NCBI GenBank assembly: GCA_963824345.1
Contig: CAWGOZ010000003.1
Span: forward strand, 62,001-126,000
Direction of reading: 5' to 3'
DNA from: Palsa-89 sp963824345
GTDB lineage: Bacteria > Acidobacteriota > Terriglobia > Bryobacterales > Bryobacteraceae
DNA length: 64,000 bases
The notes under the pieces are model-generated. The model was not told the origin of the DNA. It saw only the letters and a list, made by a program, of their open reading frames with translations, and did not search any database. This document shows, piece by piece, positions 54,801 to 62,435 of the stretch (the first letter of the stretch is position 1; each line of letters opens with the position of its first letter). Made by a program: the position numbers and the translations under genes.

Positions 54801-54973
54801 TCTTCGGCGCTCAGACCGGTGTAACCCCACAGCACGGCGATAACGGGGATGTCGACGTTGGGGAAGATGTCGATGGGCGTACGCAGAATGACAAGTGGGC
54901 TGATGAGCAGGATTAGGAGCGCTAGTACAACGAACGTGTACGGGCGATCGAGCGCGATTTTAACGATCCACAC
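51824..54973 (-). CDS. RND efflux pump permease (HAE family)
   Basis: 1049 residues, full-length AcrB-type pump with twelve helices and two large periplasmic loops. VKIALDRPYTFVVLALLILL is helix one. The proton relay acids sit in LALAVGILVDDATVTIENID (DD). PVGTMDADVLVTLKPGHRP and the second half with SVGVATANSILVISFAKEHL follow. It exports drugs or other compounds from the periplasm with proton exchange. It starts with GTG at 54973. No regulator or TolC-like gene is adjacent. Confidence 0.95.
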   Translation of the reverse strand: MWIVKIALDRPYTFVVLALLILLISPLVILRTPIDIFPNVDIPVIAVLWGYTGLSAEEMEERVASPYERSLTTVVTDIDHLESQTVNGRSITKVFFHPGTRVDMAMAQLTAVAQNALHSMPPGSASPFMLVYNASSVPILQLALSGQGIPEQQLFDYAANFIRTQLATVKGAAVPWPYGGKQRQVMIDLQPALLQSKGLSPADVVNAVNTQNLILPTGTSKIGQFEYDVGLNASPETVQELNDLPVKAVGNSTIYVHDVANVRDGFSPQTNIVRRNGQRSTLLSILKFGDTSTLDIVRQVRGMLPKIAATLPPALKIEPIADQSVFVRAAVSGVVREAILAACLTAIMILLFLGSWRSTLIIAISIPLSILCSICALSALGETINIMTLGGLALAVGILVDDATVTIENIDRNFDEGKNLHSGILDGAAQIALPALVSTLCICIVFIPMFFLTGVARYLFIPLAEAVVFAMLASYVLSRTLVPTLAMYLLKPHSRHASEPESWNLAARFQRAFERGFDATRSAYLRTLETCIRRRRPFVPVFLALCAAAFLLIPWLGRDFFPVTDAGQFNLHFRAKTGTRIEETARLGDLIETSMHETIPASELSSIIDNIGLPYSSINMAYSNSAPVGTMDADVLVTLKPGHRPTDLFVHELRRKLPREFPGVSFYFLPADIISQILNFGLPAPIDIQVSGPNLAANHAFATNLLGQLRGVPGAVDLRIHQLFDLPRIQVNVNRTKAIESGYTQLDVANSLLISLSGSFQTTPAFWLDPKNGVSYSLVAQTPQYDVSSVSDLNNIPITGEAVHRPEIMGDVVSTSRRAEMAVVSHYNIQRAIDIFGNVQDRDLGAVASDIDRIVEKARPNLPRGSQLIVRGQIDTMQSSFRGLLGGLVLSIVLVYFLIVINFQSWLDPFIIITALPAAMAGIVIFLFVSRTTLSVPALMGAIMSVGVATANSILVISFAKEHLESEGDPARAALEAGFTRFRPVLMTALAMIIGMIPMALGLGEGGEQNAPLGRAVIGGLICATIATLFFVPTVFSMLHRKRVIADAR

Positions 54974-55107
54974 TTGGCAGAGAACTCCCTAGGACAAGGC
55001 GACGGCACCTATAGGCTCGTTACCCGTCTCTTCCGACTTGCATGCAGGTTCTCCGAACTCATTGTATCTTATGGCCAAAGTCGAGCTTCCCCGGTTCGAG
55101 CCAACCG
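54974..55107. other. Intergenic region between RND pump and secreted protein genes
   Basis: 134 bases. It should hold the promoter of the minus-strand pump operon (it reads toward 54973). An AGGGAG lies about 13 bases before the GTG. No clear -10/-35 pair or operator repeat was identified by eye. Confidence 0.4.
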
Positions 55108-55749
55108 CTACTTGCCCGCAGGTTCGCCGTCGGAAGGGAATTCGAAGGTCTCGCCGGCGGTATGAACGATCAGCGTACCGGGGCCGAGAGTTTTGCCGTT
55201 GCTGGGGAAAAACACGGCGCCGTCGGTGGATTCGCCCGACGCGAGCTTGGTGGGCACCAGAGCTAGAGCGGACGCGGCGGCGCCGGCCTTCAGCCGTGAC
55301 GACATACCGTAAGCCAACGCGGCCTGCCGGCGGGTTTCGTAGCCGTTGGTGGTCTGCATGTGTTCGTTACCGTAGACGCCGCGTTCGTAGGTAGTGACCA
55401 GTTTGATCACGTCGTGGCGGCCGCCTTTGGCCAGCATGGTGTTCACCACGCTGAGCGCGGTGGAGGCCTGCCACGTGGTTCCATCCAGTTGGCGGTAGGT
55501 GAACTCCTCGGGCTTGACGGTCCAAGAGACCGGCGACCCGTTGGAGATAGAAACCTGCATGATGGAATATTCCTTCAAGTGCGCGGGCAAATAGGCGAAC
55601 ATCACCGTGACGCCGCCCCGGGTGAGTGTTTTATATAAGAGCCCGTTGGATTCAAAGGGGATGATCTGCGCGGATAGCAGGGCACAACTCAGATAACATC
55701 CCAGCAGGCGCAGCGCGGTCCACCGCATCATCCCATAATAGAATCGCAT
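55108..55749 (-). CDS. Secreted hypothetical protein
   Basis: 213 residues. The N-terminus MRFYYGMMRWTALRLLGCYL and following SCALLSAQ form a signal peptide, possibly a lipoprotein-like cysteine. The mature domain is beta-rich (GGVTVMFAYLPAHLKEYSIM, SNGSPVSWTVKPEEFTYR). It ends with a conserved-looking VFFPSNGKTLGPGTLIVHTA and no cysteine. No family recognised. It is divergent from the PEPCK gene, with the region 55750-55805 between them. Confidence 0.65.
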   Translation of the reverse strand: MRFYYGMMRWTALRLLGCYLSCALLSAQIIPFESNGLLYKTLTRGGVTVMFAYLPAHLKEYSIMQVSISNGSPVSWTVKPEEFTYRQLDGTTWQASTALSVVNTMLAKGGRHDVIKLVTTYERGVYGNEHMQTTNGYETRRQAALAYGMSSRLKAGAAASALALVPTKLASGESTDGAVFFPSNGKTLGPGTLIVHTAGETFEFPSDGEPAGK

Positions 55750-55805
55750 GGCCGGTAAACCATAGCCGGTTGGACGCGATTCCAAGATTCGGCATAATGG
55801 AGCTT

Positions 55806-57644
55806 ATGTCGACGGCAAGCACAAAAACACCTCGGGACGTGGCCCGGCCCATCAGCTCGAACAAGCATCTGCTGCGCTGGGTAGAGAAGATGGCGGATCT
55901 CACCAAGCCGCGGGATATTCATTGGGTGGACGGCTCCGAGGAAGAGAACGAGGCATTGTGCGCCCAGATGGTGGAAGGCGGCACGTTCATCAAGCTGAAT
56001 CAGGATCTTTGGCCGGGCTGCTACTACGCGCGCTCGGACGCGAGCGATGTGGCGCGCGTGGAGGATCGCACCTTCATCTGCTCGCTGGCCAAAGACACCG
56101 CGGGGCCAACCAACAACTGGGTGAATCCGTTTGAGATGCGCAAGACGCTGAAGAAGCTGTTCAGCGGATGCATGCGCGGCCGAACCATGTACGTGCTGCC
56201 TTTCAGCATGGGCCCGATAGGATCGCCCATGTCGCAGATCGGCGTGCAGCTCACCGACTCGCCTTACGTGGTGGTGAACATGCGTATCATGGCGCGCATC
56301 GGGCTGAAGGTGTTTCAAGAGATCGACAAAGACGAGAAGCGCGTCGTGCCGTGCATGCACAGCGTGGGGATGCCGCTGGGGCCGGGGGATCGCGATGTGC
56401 CGTGGCCGTGCAACGACGAAAAGTACATCGTGCATTTCCCCGAGACCCGCGAGATCTGGTCCTACGGATCGGGCTACGGCGGCAACGCCCTGCTGGGTAA
56501 AAAATGCTTCGCGCTCCGGATCGCCTCCAACATCGCGCGCGATGAAGGCTGGATGGCCGAGCACATGCTGATTGTGGGCGTGGAAGATCCGGCGGGCGAG
56601 AAAACCTACGTGGCGGCGGCCTTCCCCAGCGCCTGCGGCAAGACCAACTTCGCCATGCTGATCCCGCCCAATGGATTCGAGGGCTGGAAAGTGTGGACGG
56701 TGGGCGACGACATCGCCTGGATCAAGCCGGACGAGAACGGCCGGTTGCGGGCCATCAATCCCGAAGCTGGATTTTTCGGCGTGGCGCCGGGCACTTCGGT
56801 AAAGACCAACCCCAACGCCATGACCACGCTCGCGCGCAACTCCATTTTCACCAACGTGGCGCTCACGCCAGAAGGCGGCGTGTGGTGGGAAGGCATGACC
56901 GACGAGCCGCCGGCCGAGTGCCTGGACTGGCGGGGAAACTTGTGGACGCCCCAGATCGCCAAGGAGACCGGGGCCAAGGCGGCGCATCCCAACTCGCGCT
57001 TCACGGCGCCCGCGGCGCAATGCCCGACCATCGATCCGGCCTGGGAAGATCCCACCGGCGTGCCGATCAGCGCCATGGTGTTTGGAGGCCGGCGAGCCAC
57101 CACCATGCCGCTGGTGTATCAGGCGTTCAACTGGAGCGCGGGCGTGTACACGGGCGCCACCATGGGATCGGAAACCACCGCGGCAGCAGCGGGCGGCGTG
57201 GGGCAGGTGCGGCGTGATCCGATGGCGATGCTGCCGTTCTGCGGTTATCACATGGGCGATTATTTCCGGCATTGGATCAAGATGCAGCGGTCGCTGACGG
57301 AGACGCCGCGGATTTTTCACGTGAACTGGTTCCGCAAGGGCGCCGACGGCCAGTTTCTGTGGCCGGGCTTCAGCGAGAATATGCGGGTGTTGAAGTGGAT
57401 CGTGGACCGCGCGCACGGGCGCTCACTAGGACGCGAGACCCCCATCGGCTGGATGCCGCGCTATGAGGATCTCCATTGGCAGGGGCTGAACTTCTCGCGC
57501 GAGCAGTTCGAGGAGCTGCAGGCCTTCGACCATGCCGCGTGGCAGAAGGAAGTGATCCAGCACGAGGAATTGTTCCTGGCGCTGCACGATCATCTGCCGC
57601 CGGAGATGATTTACGAGCGCGAGCTGCTGATTTGCCGGCTGTAG
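55806..57644 (+). CDS. pckG: Phosphoenolpyruvate carboxykinase (GTP)
   Basis: 612 residues. Converts oxaloacetate to phosphoenolpyruvate with GTP for gluconeogenesis. AFPSACGKTNFAML is the P-loop with the reactive cysteine; FFGVAPGTSVKTNPNAM, PEGGVWWEGMTDE, and NWFRKGADGQFLWPGFSEN are also conserved. Length is standard. ATG at 55806 or 55797 could start it; neither has a clean ribosome site. The enzyme works in the cytoplasm as a monomer in homologues. Confidence 0.95.
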   Translation: MSTASTKTPRDVARPISSNKHLLRWVEKMADLTKPRDIHWVDGSEEENEALCAQMVEGGTFIKLNQDLWPGCYYARSDASDVARVEDRTFICSLAKDTAGPTNNWVNPFEMRKTLKKLFSGCMRGRTMYVLPFSMGPIGSPMSQIGVQLTDSPYVVVNMRIMARIGLKVFQEIDKDEKRVVPCMHSVGMPLGPGDRDVPWPCNDEKYIVHFPETREIWSYGSGYGGNALLGKKCFALRIASNIARDEGWMAEHMLIVGVEDPAGEKTYVAAAFPSACGKTNFAMLIPPNGFEGWKVWTVGDDIAWIKPDENGRLRAINPEAGFFGVAPGTSVKTNPNAMTTLARNSIFTNVALTPEGGVWWEGMTDEPPAECLDWRGNLWTPQIAKETGAKAAHPNSRFTAPAAQCPTIDPAWEDPTGVPISAMVFGGRRATTMPLVYQAFNWSAGVYTGATMGSETTAAAAGGVGQVRRDPMAMLPFCGYHMGDYFRHWIKMQRSLTETPRIFHVNWFRKGADGQFLWPGFSENMRVLKWIVDRAHGRSLGRETPIGWMPRYEDLHWQGLNFSREQFEELQAFDHAAWQKEVIQHEELFLALHDHLPPEMIYERELLICRL

Positions 57645-57669
57645 GGCACGGCAGAATTCAGAAGGTGGC

Positions 57670-57735
57670 GTCGCCGGGCCACTAAGGTGTTTCCCCGAGT
57701 CGGGACCCCCGCAAACACTGCCGTTCTAAGGCGAC
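57670..57735 (+). promoter_or_regulatory. Candidate structured RNA leader upstream of CpaE-like gene
   Basis: Within the 171-base gap after pckG, GTCGCC (57670-57675) can pair with GGCGAC (57730-57735). Inside it GTGTTT (57687-57692) pairs with AAACAC (57713-57718), enclosing a CCCG/CGGG hairpin (57694-57704). Three nested helices in order suggest an RNA element, but short GC-rich pairings can arise by chance. It does not match a riboswitch I know. Confidence 0.25.
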
Positions 57736-57815
57736 CTCAGGCTGGATCTAGTACCAAGAGCTAATTGCCGATACCGTGCTTCGGCCTTAGTCTAAGTTCA
57801 GGAGTGTCAAAAGAG

Positions 57816-59021
57816 ATGCTTAGAGGCATAATTATCTGTCCCGACGCTGACCTGAATGAGCGTCTAGAGGCGATACTAACGGAGATCGGGATCGTCAGCG
57901 TCACTCGAACACTCGACCATTATCCGAACCCGCTGGAGCTCCTGCGTTTTCTGCGTGCGCACGCGCCGCAAGTGATCTTCGTCAGTACCGAATCGACCAC
58001 TAAGGCCATGGAGCTGGCCCGCGAGGTAGAGAAGAACACGCCGGGCGTGCAGATCGTAGCGATCAGCCGCTTCGTGGATCCGCAGATTCTGCTGGAAGTG
58101 ATGCGGGCCGGGATTCGGGAGTTTGCGTCGCTGCCCTTCGATCGCCAAGCGCTGGTAGACGCCTTGTCGCGTGTGAAGGACACCGTGCAGGCACGGCCTC
58201 CGGCCATTGAAGCCACCAACCAGGTTTACAGCTTCCTGCCATCCAAGGCCGGCGTGGGAACATCCACGCTGGCGTTGAACGCGGCGGTGGCCATGTCGCG
58301 ACTACCGGACTCTTCCGTGCTGCTGTCCGACTTCGACTTGAACTCGGGCATGGTACGGTTCATGCTGAAGCTGGATAACACCTATTGCGTCACCGACGCG
58401 GCCGAGCATGCGCTCGAGATGGACGAGAGCTTGTGGCCCACCATGGTCACCAGCATCGATAAGCTGGACGTATTGCACGCCGGGAAGCTGAACCCCGATT
58501 TTCGCATCGAGCCCACCCAGATCCGCCATCTGATGGAGTTCATGCGGCGCAACTACAGCGCACTGTGTTTCGATATGTCCGGGAACCTGGAGCGATATTC
58601 GCTCGAGATCATGCACGAATCCAAGCGGATTTTCCTGGTATGCACCCCCGAAATTCCGTCGCTGCACCTGGCGCGCGAGAAGTATCTCTATCTCAAGCAG
58701 CTTGATCTGGGCGAACGGGTGAGCGTATTGCTGAATCGTTACCCGAAGCGTTCCCTGATCACCCCGCAGCAGATCGAACAGCTGCTGGGCGTTCCCATCT
58801 ACATGACGTTCCCGAACGACTATCAGGGAGTGCAGCGCGCCATGACGGCGGGGCGCTGGGTGGAACCGGGCAGCGAACTTGGCCGGCAATTCACGGCGCT
58901 CGCACAGACCATGCTGGAACCCAAGACAGCCGCCGCGCCGGAGCCGAAGAAGCGCTTCATCGAGTTCTTCTCGGTAGTGCCAAGCAAGGCAGTAACGCCG
59001 GTGCGCAAGTCCGCGGGCTAA
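57816..59021 (+). CDS. CpaE/TadZ-like protein: pseudo-receiver plus MinD-type ATPase
   Basis: 401 residues. Residues 1-120 have the receiver fold, but the phospho-accepting Asp is replaced: QVIFVSTES where VLLDIxMP is usual. Residues 140-370 are a ParA/MinD fold with an altered Walker A, SKAGVGTSTLALN, where the second lysine is threonine, as in TadZ/CpaE. LLSDFDLNSGM and LCFDMSGN follow. CpaE localises Flp/Tad pili; no tad genes are nearby. The ATG at 57816 follows AGGAG at 11 bases. A frame to 57765 is open but less likely. Confidence 0.85.
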   Translation: MLRGIIICPDADLNERLEAILTEIGIVSVTRTLDHYPNPLELLRFLRAHAPQVIFVSTESTTKAMELAREVEKNTPGVQIVAISRFVDPQILLEVMRAGIREFASLPFDRQALVDALSRVKDTVQARPPAIEATNQVYSFLPSKAGVGTSTLALNAAVAMSRLPDSSVLLSDFDLNSGMVRFMLKLDNTYCVTDAAEHALEMDESLWPTMVTSIDKLDVLHAGKLNPDFRIEPTQIRHLMEFMRRNYSALCFDMSGNLERYSLEIMHESKRIFLVCTPEIPSLHLAREKYLYLKQLDLGERVSVLLNRYPKRSLITPQQIEQLLGVPIYMTFPNDYQGVQRAMTAGRWVEPGSELGRQFTALAQTMLEPKTAAAPEPKKRFIEFFSVVPSKAVTPVRKSAG

Positions 59022-59070
59022 GCCGACGAGCGCCAGTGCGTGCACACCGCGACTTCGCTATCATCTTCTG

Positions 59071-59682
59071 TTGGAAAGCGCAGTCCTTCAGTGGGTCGCC
59101 AGCTACGGCTATGTGGCCATCTTCGGGCTCCTCATGCTGGGCATCGTGGGCCTGCCGGTGCCGGATGAAACCCTGCTCACCGGCTGCGGCTTTCTAATCT
59201 ACCGGGGGAATCTCGATCCCATTCCCGCCTTTGCCAGCGCTCTGGCGGGCAGCCTGTGCGGCATCACCTGCAGCTACATTATCGGGCGCACGCTGGGATG
59301 GAAGTTTCTGCACTCGCGGGCCGGGCGGTTGTTGCATATTCGCGACGAACAGATCCGCTGGGTGCACGACTGGTTCAATCGCATTGGGCACTGGACATTG
59401 ATGCTCGGCTACTTTATCCCGGGCGTGCGCCATTTCACGGCGATTGTGGCCGGCACCTCCAAGTTGGAATACCACGGGTTCGCCGTCTTTGCCTATACCG
59501 GCGCGCTGCTGTGGGTCAGCACGTTTCTATTCATCGGCTACCATTTCGGCTCGCGCTGGGAAGACATTCTAAGGCTGATCGACCATAACCTGAAATATGC
59601 TTCTGCAGCGCTCGGCGTGCTGGTCGTGGCGTACGCGGCGATTCTTTACCTGCGCCGCAGGAAGTCTACTCCTCGATCGTAA
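59071..59682 (+). CDS. DedA-family membrane protein
   Basis: 203 residues with about five helices. LGIVGLPVPDETLLTGCGFL is the first DedA motif, and GYFIPGVRHFTAIVAGTSKL carries the conserved G-x-R-x-x family residue set used in undecaprenyl-phosphate or lipid flipping. The start is TTG at 59071. In other bacteria DedA members recycle C55-P carriers and support envelope integrity. It is 49 bases after the CpaE-like gene and its stop overlaps the Mrp gene stop by 17 bases. Confidence 0.9.
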   Translation: MESAVLQWVASYGYVAIFGLLMLGIVGLPVPDETLLTGCGFLIYRGNLDPIPAFASALAGSLCGITCSYIIGRTLGWKFLHSRAGRLLHIRDEQIRWVHDWFNRIGHWTLMLGYFIPGVRHFTAIVAGTSKLEYHGFAVFAYTGALLWVSTFLFIGYHFGSRWEDILRLIDHNLKYASAALGVLVVAYAAILYLRRRKSTPRS

Positions 59683-60490
59683 GAGAAGGGCCTTTTTTGC
59701 CGCTTTCCTCAGCGGCGCGGCGCTGCACTTCACGTGCGATGGCCACAAACGGCGCGCCGGCGTCGCCCAGCGTGATGGGCTGGCCGGTGTCGCCACCGAT
59801 ACGAACCGCGGGATCCAAAGGCAATTCGCCGAGAAACGGAACGTTCATCATCTCGGCGGTTTTCCGTCCCCCGCCGTGGCTGAAGACATCGATGCGCTCG
59901 CGGCAGTGCGGACATTCCAGGTAGCTCATGTTCTCCACCAGCCCGAGGATGGGCACGCGAACCTGCTGGAACATGTGGATGGCTTTGCGGGCATCTTCGA
60001 GCGAGACCTCCGACGGTGTAGTGACCACCACGGCGCCAGTGAGCGGCGCGGTTTGAATGAGCGACAGTTGCACATCGCCGGTACCCGGCGGCAGGTCGAC
60101 AATCAAATAGTCGAGTTGGCCCCAATCGACGCCTCGCAGAAACTGCTGGATGACGCTGTGCAGCATGGGGCCGCGCCAAACCAGCGGCTTGTCGCCGGGA
60201 TTCAAGAAGCCCATGGACATGATGCGCAGGCCGTTTTTCTCCAGCGGCTGGATGCGCTCGCCCACCGCCTGCGGCTGCGCCCGCACACCCATCATGAGGG
60301 GCACGTTGGGCCCGTAAACATCGGCGTCCAGGAGACCAACCTGGTGGCCCAGGCGCGATAGCGCAACCGCCAGATTCACGGCTACGGTGGTCTTTCCGAC
60401 GCCGCCTTTGCCCGATCCGACGGCAATCAGATTCTGTACGCCTGGGATCGGAACCTTCGGCTGTTCGGCCTGCGCTGTATTGGGACCCAT
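59666..60490 (-). CDS. Mrp/ApbC-type iron-sulfur cluster carrier ATPase
   Basis: 274 residues. The deviant Walker A AVGSGKGGVGKTTVAVNLAV has the signature lysine. DADVYGPNVPLMMG and DYLIVDLPPGTGDVQLSLIQ follow. The cluster-binding CPHC lies in YLECPHCRERIDVF. It lacks the N-terminal DUF59 domain seen in longer Mrp proteins. It delivers Fe-S clusters to apo-proteins in the cytoplasm. It converges with dedA. Confidence 0.93.
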   Translation of the reverse strand: MGPNTAQAEQPKVPIPGVQNLIAVGSGKGGVGKTTVAVNLAVALSRLGHQVGLLDADVYGPNVPLMMGVRAQPQAVGERIQPLEKNGLRIMSMGFLNPGDKPLVWRGPMLHSVIQQFLRGVDWGQLDYLIVDLPPGTGDVQLSLIQTAPLTGAVVVTTPSEVSLEDARKAIHMFQQVRVPILGLVENMSYLECPHCRERIDVFSHGGGRKTAEMMNVPFLGELPLDPAVRIGGDTGQPITLGDAGAPFVAIAREVQRRAAEESGKKGPSLTIEE

Positions 60491-60520
60491 TACTCTGATG
60501 TTAGATCAGTTGCCGTTCGA

Positions 60521-62401
60521 TCATCGCGCCGATTTTAGAACGTAATCCCATTCCTGGCCGGCGCGATCCCGCACATACGCGATGTCGCGATCCAGCAGGA
60601 AACCATCCTTGACCATTTGCTGGGCGGCGGCGGTGATCTTTTCAAGATAGGCGTCCTTGCTGGGATAACGCTCCTGGATGGACATGCGCGGATCTTTGCG
60701 TTTCGTGCGTTCGGCCTTGTTTACGGGAAATGGAATCCACGATCCGGCCATGCTGTACAACTGATCGGGCGCGCCGATCTTGGGGCTGCGCAGATTCCAG
60801 CCGGTGTAGGAAGCCAGCGGGACTTGAATTTCGGGCATGCGGATGCCGGAGGTTTCGTTGCCGTCAAGATTCACTTGCGGCACCAGGGTGGGAAAGGGCG
60901 GTCCGAGTTTGGGAGGCTCGCTGGAAAAATCGAGCTGGAACGCCCGGCGATTGTAGCGCGGCGTGGCGATGCCGGGGATCTTCGGAAATGCATATTCGCC
61001 GACCGGGACCAATTGAGCATTCCCGTCCGCGGGCGCTATCAGCGGGTAGAGGGAAGCCGGGGGCTGCTTGCCTTCCGCCAGCCAGGCCTGCAGGGCAACC
61101 AACAACGCCCGCATCGCCGGGTTATAGTCGGTGGTGCTGTCGAGGTTCTGCGCCTCCAGGCGGCGCGGCGGAAGACGTCCCGCCCCGTGCCGCGAGCCGG
61201 GAAAAAAATAAACGCGTGTGTCCTTGGCGGGCGGCGCGTCTTTTTTGCCGTCGAGGCTGGTGTGGATCAGCGAAGCGGCACGGCCCCAATATTCGTACGA
61301 TCCGTTGGTGTAGAAAATTTTCGGAACGGTCTCCGTGCGCTTCGCGTTGGTCAGCAGCCCGCCGTCATCGGTGAACGGCGGGACATCCACCGGATAGAGG
61401 ATGTTAAAGAAGGGATGGCCGTCGCGGGAGGCCTGCGCGAAGCGCGCATTGAAGCCGCCGCGGCCGGCGCCGGCTATATCGGCCCAGACAGCGTCGAAAA
61501 CGCGCCGCGTGTGTTCGTCCTGGTTAAAACCGTCATACAAAAAGGTGCGCAGAAATCGGCCGCTTTGCGAAATGCCGAAGCCGATCGTTCGCAGGATGTC
61601 TTTGTTCAGGCCGCCAAGCGGGGTGTCCACGCCGCCATACTTGAGATAGGACACGGCATCGCGTACCGCGGCGGGACCAGCGCCGACCAGCAGCGGATCC
61701 TTGGCCAGGTAGATCACTTCGTAAATCTTGCCGGGCTCGAAACCGGCCGCCATGCTGACATGCGTGGAATCGGAGAAGCTCCAATCCTCGCGAGGGATGA
61801 GGCGACGCTGGCCGTCGACCGTGTCCCGGACGAATATCTTGTTGGCGGAATCCATCGGATCGGACACGGCGTAACCGATTTCATCGCGATCACCCAGGGG
61901 AATCGTGGTCACGCGTTCATTGCCTTCCCATTCGGAGCGGACAAGTCCCGTGATCGGCTTGCCGTTCTTCGTCACAACGGGAGCCTCGGCGCGCAGCAGG
62001 CCAGGCGTCGGCGGCAGATCCAGTTCCCAGCCAACCCACGCCAGCGTGAAGCCTTGATCCAGCAAAAATTGGTCGCCCAGGTTGAACACGGCCGTCATGC
62101 CTTTGCCGCCGCGATTCGGAATCTCCACCAGCAGCGTTCCGTTACGCTTGGCCGCATCGCGCGGGCGCAGGATATAGAGGTCCCCGGAGAATTCGACCTC
62201 GCCCTTGGCGTTGCGCGGCGCCAGGTCGATATCGGCGATAAACCGGTTGGGCGCAAGCTGCGGAGCAACGGCGTAGTGTACCTTTGCGGCGATGCGCTCG
62301 TAGCCGCCGTCTTCGGACCGGTCGGTGACCTCCACATTGGTTACGGCCGCGAAGCTGGTGCAGGCGATCAGAACAGTGGTGGCGGAGAGGCGATCGAGCA
62401 T
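60521..62401 (-). CDS. Secreted alpha/beta hydrolase-domain protein, large
   Basis: 626 residues with an N-terminal signal peptide (ATTVLIACTSFAAV). The nucleophile elbow is in GFGISQSGRFLRTFLYDGF. RIMPEIQVP-type (here SGIRMPEIQVPLASYTGWN) and VYFFPGSRHGAGRLP (His) complete the domain known as Abhydrolase_10. Members are common in soil proteobacteria and acidobacteria, and the substrates are not known. About 200 residues at the N-terminus form a beta domain. It is a single gene between mrp and tsaD. Confidence 0.82.
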   Translation of the reverse strand: MLDRLSATTVLIACTSFAAVTNVEVTDRSEDGGYERIAAKVHYAVAPQLAPNRFIADIDLAPRNAKGEVEFSGDLYILRPRDAAKRNGTLLVEIPNRGGKGMTAVFNLGDQFLLDQGFTLAWVGWELDLPPTPGLLRAEAPVVTKNGKPITGLVRSEWEGNERVTTIPLGDRDEIGYAVSDPMDSANKIFVRDTVDGQRRLIPREDWSFSDSTHVSMAAGFEPGKIYEVIYLAKDPLLVGAGPAAVRDAVSYLKYGGVDTPLGGLNKDILRTIGFGISQSGRFLRTFLYDGFNQDEHTRRVFDAVWADIAGAGRGGFNARFAQASRDGHPFFNILYPVDVPPFTDDGGLLTNAKRTETVPKIFYTNGSYEYWGRAASLIHTSLDGKKDAPPAKDTRVYFFPGSRHGAGRLPPRRLEAQNLDSTTDYNPAMRALLVALQAWLAEGKQPPASLYPLIAPADGNAQLVPVGEYAFPKIPGIATPRYNRRAFQLDFSSEPPKLGPPFPTLVPQVNLDGNETSGIRMPEIQVPLASYTGWNLRSPKIGAPDQLYSMAGSWIPFPVNKAERTKRKDPRMSIQERYPSKDAYLEKITAAAQQMVKDGFLLDRDIAYVRDRAGQEWDYVLKSAR

Positions 62402-62435
62402 ACGTGGACATTGTAGCTTTTATGCCAGCGGTAGC

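Noticed and set aside
55728..57416. A 562-codon minus-strand ORF opposite PEPCK
   Set aside because: Shadow of a highly conserved gene, His/Arg/Pro rich, no recognisable domain.
57661..57780. Cyclic di-GMP riboswitch in front of the CpaE-like gene
   Set aside because: I compared the leader with the GEMM-type conserved segments from memory and they are not present in order; only generic helices remain.
60617..62416. A 599-codon plus-strand ORF opposite the large alpha/beta hydrolase
   Set aside because: No family features; the minus strand has a signal peptide, nucleophile elbow and normal composition.
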